Positions 23,545 to 28,065 of a DNA stretch of 28,065 bases are shown here, one piece after another. This DNA is from Corynebacterium rhinophilum. Lineage in GTDB: Bacteria; Actinomycetota; Actinomycetes; Mycobacteriales; Mycobacteriaceae. The translations under genes and the position numbers were made by a program. Every line of letters begins with the position of its first letter. The stretch's first letter is position 1. The stretch covers positions 1 to 28,065 of the forward strand of contig NZ_JASPHQ010000021.1 in the NCBI RefSeq assembly GCF_030227225.1, written 5' to 3'. The notes beneath the pieces are model-generated. The model was not told where the DNA came from and did not search any database. It saw only the letters and a program-made list of their open reading frames with translations.

Positions 23545-25137
23545 ATGGAAGTTTTACTGGTTCTCATCGGGCTCATGCTGCTGACCGTCTTCGTCGTTGC
23601 GATCGGCGATAGGGTCGGGCTGCCCTGGCCCGCGCTGCTGACGATTATTACCGCCTGCGCCGTTTTCGTGCCGGGGCTGCCGCAATTCGACATCCCCACC
23701 GAGCTCATCCTTCCCATCTTCTTGCCGCCGCTGCTGTGGGCGCTGGCGCGGCGCACGTCCTGGGGTGTGATTCGCGGGCAGTGGGTGACCATCCTGAGCC
23801 TGTCCGTGCTCCTCGTTGTTGCCACCACCCTCGCCGTGGGTGCAACCGCCTACGCCTTCCTGCCGGGGATTAGCATCGCCGCCGCCATCCTCATCGGCGC
23901 GGCCATCGCCCCGCCGGACCCCGTGGCCGTGGATGCGGTGGCCGAGCCCGCCGGCATCCCGCGCCGCATCATCACCACCTTACAAACGGAGGGGCTGTTT
24001 AATGATGCCGCCTCCATCGTCGCCTTCCACCTCGCGCTCGCCGCCGTGACCCAGGGCGGCGATATCTCCTTTGGTAGCGGCGTGCTGAGCTTCCTCTATT
24101 CGTCCGTCGTCGCGCTTGCCATCGGCTGGCTCATCGGGCGGCTGACGGCGCTGTTTATTACCCGCGTCCACGATGTGGTCGCGCGCAACGCCCTGACCTG
24201 GGTGGTTCCTTTCGCCACCTTCCTCGTGGCCGAGGAATTAAAAGCCTCCGGTGTTATCGCCGTGGTCATCGCCGCCGTCGAGCTCAACTCGCGCGCTGAT
24301 ATCCAGGCCGAGGACCGGCTTTCCGGCCAGTCTTTCTGGGAGACCATGGAGCTGCTGTTTACCGGCGTCGCGTTCGGCCTAATCGGGCTGACGGTTAATA
24401 CGGCCATCGCGGAGGTCGGCTCGGATTTGTGGCACTCGGTCATGGTTGGCGTGATCCTCTCGCTGGTGGCCTTCGTGGTGCGTTTTGTGTGGATGTTCTT
24501 CTACTACCGCCTCAACGTCTCGCGCGGGCGCCCGCACGTTGCTCCGCTGCGGATGCAGGAGGTATTGCTGATGACCTGGTCCGGCATGCGCGGCCTGGTG
24601 ACCTTGGCGCTGGTTCTATCCATTCCTACCGGCGTCTTCGCCTTCCACCACGAGCTGGCCGTTATCGCCCTGACCGTCCTGTTGGTCACCATGGTGCTGC
24701 CCGGCCTGCTGCTGCCGTGGCTGATGAGGCAGCTCGATCTCACTGAGGCCTCGCAGGCCGCCAACGATAAGATGCGCGCCGCGGTGGTCTCGCGGGCGCG
24801 CGCCGCCAGCATCGATGCGCTATCGCAATTCCGGCCCGAGGACGATGCCACCGGCGAGGCCGAAACTGTCGATCCGGAAATTTCCGCCAACGTCATCCAG
24901 TGGTTTGAGGACCGCCTGGGTGATGGCGAAAACCCCGCCGAGAATAACGACGAGCGCAAGCAGCGCGCCGAGGAGGCCCGCCGCGTCGCGCTGGAGGCCC
25001 GGCGCACCGCGCTTAACGCCGCGCAGAGCGAGCTCCTAGTCCTGCGCAAGGATCGGGCCTTCAATCCGGCCATCGTGGATGAGATACTGGAAGAGATCGA
25101 CCGCATGGTCATCGGCACTAAGCACCGGGAGATTTAG
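23545..25137 (+). CDS. Na+(K+)/H+ antiporter, CPA1 family
   Basis: The 530-residue protein has about twelve helices and both CPA1 signatures: APPDPVAVDAV (122-132) and TEGLFNDAASIVAF (148-161), with N153-D154 at the ion-binding position. WSGMRGLVTLAL near residue 350 is also standard. It exchanges cytoplasmic Na+ or K+ for protons. The cytoplasmic tail of about 135 residues ends in a charged Ala/Arg/Glu helix likely to form a coiled coil (ERKQRAEEARRVALEARRTA). It starts 13 bp after gluQ; the next gene begins 3 bp after its stop. Confidence 0.9.
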   Translation: MEVLLVLIGLMLLTVFVVAIGDRVGLPWPALLTIITACAVFVPGLPQFDIPTELILPIFLPPLLWALARRTSWGVIRGQWVTILSLSVLLVVATTLAVGATAYAFLPGISIAAAILIGAAIAPPDPVAVDAVAEPAGIPRRIITTLQTEGLFNDAASIVAFHLALAAVTQGGDISFGSGVLSFLYSSVVALAIGWLIGRLTALFITRVHDVVARNALTWVVPFATFLVAEELKASGVIAVVIAAVELNSRADIQAEDRLSGQSFWETMELLFTGVAFGLIGLTVNTAIAEVGSDLWHSVMVGVILSLVAFVVRFVWMFFYYRLNVSRGRPHVAPLRMQEVLLMTWSGMRGLVTLALVLSIPTGVFAFHHELAVIALTVLLVTMVLPGLLLPWLMRQLDLTEASQAANDKMRAAVVSRARAASIDALSQFRPEDDATGEAETVDPEISANVIQWFEDRLGDGENPAENNDERKQRAEEARRVALEARRTALNAAQSELLVLRKDRAFNPAIVDEILEEIDRMVIGTKHREI

Positions 25138-25140
25138 CCC

Positions 25141-25476
25141 ATGGATCCACGACACTATGCCGAGCTCGAAGACGCGATGGACTACCTCTACGATTTCCTC
25201 GACGAGGACTTGGCGGACCGCGTGCGCGCCGAGCGCGAGTTCGTTCCGGCGGGCTTAGAAAGCTTGCTTGCCGATGACTCCCTCGACGACTACGTCTGGC
25301 TCTGGATCAAGGATTCCGGGCCGAATGGCTTCCGGCAGTACCTGCGCGATGGCGGTTATTCCGAGGCCGAGGTACGCCAGACCTTCGCGTGGGCGCGCAG
25401 CGAGTGGGGGATGAATACCCCACCGCATATCGCGTGGCTTAAAGAGGACGGCTACGAGCCGCCGCGCATCGATTAG
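25141..25476 (+). CDS. Small acidic protein, unknown function
   Basis: This 111-residue protein starts 3 bp after the antiporter stop, using GGGAGA at the end of that gene as ribosome binding site. It is acidic and rich in Trp and Tyr, with no signal peptide or membrane helix; a C-terminal PPHIAWLKEDGYEPPRID tail is notable. I recognise no family. Co-transcription with the antiporter suggests a cytoplasmic accessory, but this rests on position only. Its last 4 bp overlap the convergent gene. Confidence 0.75.
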   Translation: MDPRHYAELEDAMDYLYDFLDEDLADRVRAEREFVPAGLESLLADDSLDDYVWLWIKDSGPNGFRQYLRDGGYSEAEVRQTFAWARSEWGMNTPPHIAWLKEDGYEPPRID

Positions 25477-25721
25477 GCCAGGCGGTACGGCCCCGCTTTG
25501 CGCACCGCTGCATCAATGACCTCCGGGTCCACCGAGACGGACTCAGCGTGCTTGATGACGACATCCGCGGTGGCATCCCCGGTCATCTCGAAGGTGGCTT
25601 GGCCCATTCCCGTATCGGCAAAGATGCCGTAGAGCTTTTGCAGGCACTTGCGCACGTCATTGTCATTGCGGATGCCATCGATGGCGATGCGGGTTTCGGT
25701 GACGGAAGATTTATCAGTCAT
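25473..25721 (-). CDS. Small HMA-fold-like protein without CxxC
   Basis: From ATG 25721 the product has 82 residues. The pattern ETRIAIDGIRNDNDVRKCLQKLYGI...GQATFEMTGDATADVVIKHAESVSVDPEVIDAAVRKAGPYRL follows the beta-alpha-beta-beta-alpha-beta order of heavy-metal-associated domains, with the D-x-x-V-I-x-A-V-R-x-A-G-Y/P ending common to them. The metal-binding C-x-x-C that should follow the first strand is absent; GIRNDND stands there. It may be a non-metal regulatory homologue. The start is tentative, with a weak AGGATTAG upstream; the frame is open further up to 25838. Confidence 0.6.
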   Translation of the reverse strand: MTDKSSVTETRIAIDGIRNDNDVRKCLQKLYGIFADTGMGQATFEMTGDATADVVIKHAESVSVDPEVIDAAVRKAGPYRLA

Positions 25722-25746
25722 AGAAACAAATTCTAATCCTTCGGTG

Positions 25747-27288
25747 TTAGATGCGGCCGTTGAAGGCTTGGAGCGCGGAATCCTCGCGGGTGCCGCCGCG
25801 GCCATCGCCGTAGTCGGCGTAATCACCAATCCAGGCAATCCGCGATACCCACTTCACTGCCTTATACCCGTGGTTCGATTCCACGCGGGCGCGCACTGGG
25901 GCGCCCAAGTGTAGATCGATGTCCTGGTCATTGCGCGAAATCGCCAAAATTGACTGATCCTCCATGGCGGTCTCGATATCGAAGGCCGCGTAGAAAGGCT
26001 CGCGCGGGCGGTTATCGTACATCTTTTGCGCCAAGCCATAGGACTCGATGAGCACGTAGTTGGCGCCTTCGGGGCGGGGGCAGAGTAGCTCGAGGACATC
26101 GACAAGCTTGGGCCCTCCCCACTTGGAGGTCGCAGACCATCCCTGCATGCAGGTATGCGTGGCGATGTAGGATGTCTGCGGCAGCTCCCGCAACTGCTCA
26201 AGGGTGACGGTCTTTTCGGTGCCGTTGACATCATCAGCCACGGTAATGGCGTAGTCCTCCCAGCCATTGCGCTTGTACTCGGTCCACTCCGGGGACTCCT
26301 TCTCCGTCGGCGGCAGGCCGTTGGTCCAGTGGAAGGAGGAAATGGGCATCGGCGAGTCCTTGGTTTCCTTGGGCTTGCGCGGGTGGAAGTGGTTCAGCGA
26401 AAGCTTGCGGCCGATTTCGGTGAACGAGACCAAGAAATTATGTGCCCGGACGCGGTCCGCCAAGGTCCAATAGGACAGGGCAATCCAGAAGATGATGACC
26501 GCCACGATGGTGATGACGACGGTGGTAAAGGCCTGCACATAGCGCTCGGTGGAGACGTCACCGAAGACGATGTGGACCATGTTGTACTCGCGGTGCACGA
26601 AGAAGACCAGCACCACGTGGACCAGGATGAACGCGGACATCAAGACCATGCCGATAAAGTGCAGCGACCGCGCACCTTGGTGGCCGCCCAGCATCTTTAC
26701 AAACCACGGGAAGCGCACGCGGATGGCCGGCGACATCCCCAGGCCGGTCACCATCATGAAGGGCGCAACGATGAAGATGACGAAGGCGTAGGCGAGTTGC
26801 TGGAGGGCATCGTATGGCGTGAAGTGCTCGATGCCGGGCGCGCTGAGGCTGATATAGACCTTGAAGGTATCCCACGCCTCCGGGATGATGTCCCAGGAGG
26901 TGGGGATGAGGCGCTGCCACAGGCCGGTGGCAAAGAGCAGCACGACGTACACCAGGCCATTGAGGACCCACAGCATGACCGAAAGGCCGTGCCAGTGGCG
27001 GCCCAGGCCAATGTTTTCGCGGCCCGGCAGCGCCACGACCGGTGACCACGAAAGCTCGTCCATCAAAGAGGTATATACGCCCTCTTCCTTGGGCAGCTTG
27101 CGCTTGGTAAAACGCAGCCATTCGGTGCCAGGCGCGCAGTCATTGCGCCACCACAGGCGCGGCATGGAAGAAAGCATTTCCAGCCCGGAGCGCAAGAGCG
27201 TGCCGATGAGTACAAAGTTGATGAGGTGCGTCGCGCGAAGCCACAAAGGAAAATCGGGGTTTTCGCCGAGAGCCAAGACATAGTCCAT
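25747..27288 (-). CDS. Cytochrome b561-type / molybdopterin oxidoreductase fusion
   Basis: The 513-residue protein joins two modules. Residues 1-290 form a cytochrome b561/hydrogenase cytochrome b-like membrane domain with about five helices; H21, H98 or H100, H210 and H224 are candidate haem ligands. Residues 315-513 form a sulfite oxidase-type molybdopterin domain: HTCMQGWSATSKWGGPKL carries the Mo-ligand cysteine C380, and the end (SNHGYKAVKWVSRIAWI) matches the family (MsrP/YedY group). MsrPQ-like pairs have these functions on separate chains; here they are one. No Tat signal is present on the Mo domain. The substrate is unknown. ATG 27288 is chosen with AGGA nine bases upstream; ATG 27351 would add 21 residues that look non-coding. 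Confidence 0.87.
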   Translation of the reverse strand: MDYVLALGENPDFPLWLRATHLINFVLIGTLLRSGLEMLSSMPRLWWRNDCAPGTEWLRFTKRKLPKEEGVYTSLMDELSWSPVVALPGRENIGLGRHWHGLSVMLWVLNGLVYVVLLFATGLWQRLIPTSWDIIPEAWDTFKVYISLSAPGIEHFTPYDALQQLAYAFVIFIVAPFMMVTGLGMSPAIRVRFPWFVKMLGGHQGARSLHFIGMVLMSAFILVHVVLVFFVHREYNMVHIVFGDVSTERYVQAFTTVVITIVAVIIFWIALSYWTLADRVRAHNFLVSFTEIGRKLSLNHFHPRKPKETKDSPMPISSFHWTNGLPPTEKESPEWTEYKRNGWEDYAITVADDVNGTEKTVTLEQLRELPQTSYIATHTCMQGWSATSKWGGPKLVDVLELLCPRPEGANYVLIESYGLAQKMYDNRPREPFYAAFDIETAMEDQSILAISRNDQDIDLHLGAPVRARVESNHGYKAVKWVSRIAWIGDYADYGDGRGGTREDSALQAFNGRI

Positions 27289-27381
27289 GGGGAGCGTCCT
27301 AGGGAGATAGTTTATGGGAAAAGGGCTATCTCTATTTTGACGGCTTTTCATGGATTAAACAAGCAGGGCGGATTCTAGGGG

Positions 27382-27393
27382 TCGTTGCAACGA
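27382..27393. promoter_or_regulatory. Perfect 12-bp palindrome upstream of the Mo-oxidoreductase gene
   Basis: TCGTTGCAACGA is an uninterrupted perfect palindrome about 95 bp before the start at 27288, in the short gap between this gene and the upstream small gene. It could be an operator. No regulator is nearby to match it. Confidence 0.35.
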
Positions 27394-27415
27394 TGATGGT
27401 TATTTTGGTGTGATA

Positions 27416-27661
27416 CTACCGGTTTGTGTCAGGGCGTTGCCGAGACAAATTCCTCTGTGCTGCACGCACGAACTTAGCGAGTATGCCGGCATCGCGGGCC
27501 AGTGGGGAAGTAGCGGGCAGTTCTGCCAGTATTGCTTGCAGGTGTTTGACTGCGCTGTTGGAGCCGTCTCGCGCGTACTCGTAGTCTCCACCGTGTCCGT
27601 GGGCTTTGATGAATAGGGCGCACAGGTGTGCGTCCTGAGCTTCATGAATAATGTCAACCAT
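27416..27661 (-). CDS. Small uncharacterised protein
   Basis: From ATG 27661, with GGGGGA directly before it and GGAG a little further up, the product has 81 residues. It begins MVDIIHEAQDAHLCALFIKAHGHGGDYEYARDG and continues with an Ala/Leu-rich helical stretch. It is soluble with no signal. I recognise no family. It lies 14 bp after another small gene in the same direction, so the two may be co-transcribed. Confidence 0.5.
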   Translation of the reverse strand: MVDIIHEAQDAHLCALFIKAHGHGGDYEYARDGSNSAVKHLQAILAELPATSPLARDAGILAKFVRAAQRNLSRQRPDTNR

Positions 27662-27674
27662 TCCCCCAGATCTC

Positions 27675-27983
27675 CTAGTCACCCCTTTTCCAAGTGCTTT
27701 TTATTTTTCCCGAAGCCCGCCACGCTATGACCAAGTTAACGACCTGAACGGAGGTTAGCCTCATAATCCAACCGACCCCTTTTTGTTCGGACTCCGCCTG
27801 TTTCGTGATGTTTACGTCACTACATTCAGCAGGATCGGGCTTACTACATTCAGCAGGATCGGGCTTCCCAGAGGTGAGAATTGCGATTGTGCATACAAGT
27901 CCCATAAAAAGAGGGACAAATATGGGAAACTTTGTTGTACTAGTCACCATAAACAAGCCTATGCCGACTAGCAGTAGGACCAC
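27675..27983 (-). CDS. Small membrane protein with an internal tandem duplication
   Basis: The frame from GTG 27983 encodes 102 residues. Two hydrophobic segments (about 1-13 and 19-37) are followed by KPDPAECS repeated twice in tandem and a basic C-terminal part. No good ribosome binding site is seen, and the frame is open for ten codons upstream without a better start. Function is unknown. The repeat shows recent slippage or low constraint, so the coding status is moderate at best. Confidence 0.4.
   Translation of the reverse strand: MVLLLVGIGLFMVTSTTKFPIFVPLFMGLVCTIAILTSGKPDPAECSKPDPAECSDVNITKQAESEQKGVGWIMRLTSVQVVNLVIAWRASGKIKSTWKRGD
27817..27866. repeat. Tandem direct repeat, two 24-bp units
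   Basis: Two near-identical copies of CTACATTCAGCAGGATCGGG plus CTT follow each other at about 27821-27843 and 27845-27867. Each unit is eight codons long, so the frame of the overlapping small gene is kept. Confidence 0.8.
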
Positions 27984-28065
27984 GAAGGGGTCAAGTCCGT
28001 TTGAGTGGTGTTTCTACCTTTCGATAGAGCATGCAGTGTGATGGTGTCAGGGGCCAGCACGTGCT

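Noticed and set aside
26155..27045. Plus-strand 296-codon frame opposite the Mo-oxidoreductase
   Set aside because: Its Asp/His/Gln-rich composition is the complement of hydrophobic helices; no family or ribosome binding site.
1..28065. CRISPR array, prophage, plasmid origin or riboswitch
   Set aside because: No regularly spaced repeats, phage structural genes, replication gene or recognisable aptamer motif was seen.

Overview
The window looks like chromosome of a Corynebacterium species. The evidence is a corynebacterial haem-uptake set (HtaA-type surface proteins, HmuTUV, HmuO), 19-bp DtxR-type boxes in front of its three transcription units, a TIGR03941-type protein next to TadA, an MmpL-family RND transporter, frequent GTG/TTG starts, and a GC-rich coding backbone from about 4.9 kb onward. 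The left 4.9 kb is different: lower GC, IS remnants, a decayed gene and no recognisable housekeeping genes, so it reads as an accessory island against the backbone.

Left island (1-4940). It opens with the 3' end of an IS3-family transposase gene. A frameshifted remnant of the start of a zinc-ribbon (IS1249-like) transposase follows, inside an 11-bp direct repeat. Next is a two-gene pair: a secreted Cys/His-containing protein with a FUR-type palindrome upstream (in corynebacteria most likely a Zur site), overlapping a small two-helix membrane protein. A convergent intact MFS exporter follows, with a perfect inverted repeat upstream, then a possible 39-residue ORF and a second, decayed MFS gene.

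Backbone part 1 (4941-10054). A membrane acyltransferase-like protein is followed directly by a membrane-anchored trypsin-like protease. Convergent to them is tyrA (prephenate/arogenate dehydrogenase). Then come the TadA-associated protein, tadA, a CsbD-like stress protein, tRNA-Ser(CGA) with a strong terminator, and a small membrane protein.

Haem island (10055-17776). htaA-hmuT-hmuU-hmuV-htaB is a tight operon behind a DtxR box. hmuO (haem oxygenase) and a further secreted HtaA-domain protein follow, each behind its own DtxR box. Together they should capture haem at the surface (HtaA, HtaB), pass it to the lipoprotein HmuT, import it through HmuUV and release iron with HmuO, all repressed by iron-loaded DtxR. 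The last protein appears to have the haem-ligand Tyr and His positions exchanged.

Backbone part 2 (17777-28065). An MmpL-type transporter with a long acidic/proline repeat insert overlaps a tgt gene. tgt, a convergent YhhQ-type queuosine-precursor transporter and gluQ form a queuosine salvage/modification cluster. The Tgt lacks the three zinc-ligand cysteines. A CPA1 Na+/H+ antiporter, two small proteins, a cytochrome b561-molybdopterin oxidoreductase fusion and two small uncharacterised genes finish the window. Three convergent gene pairs overlap at their 3' ends.

No rRNA, CRISPR array, prophage or plasmid replication gene was seen.
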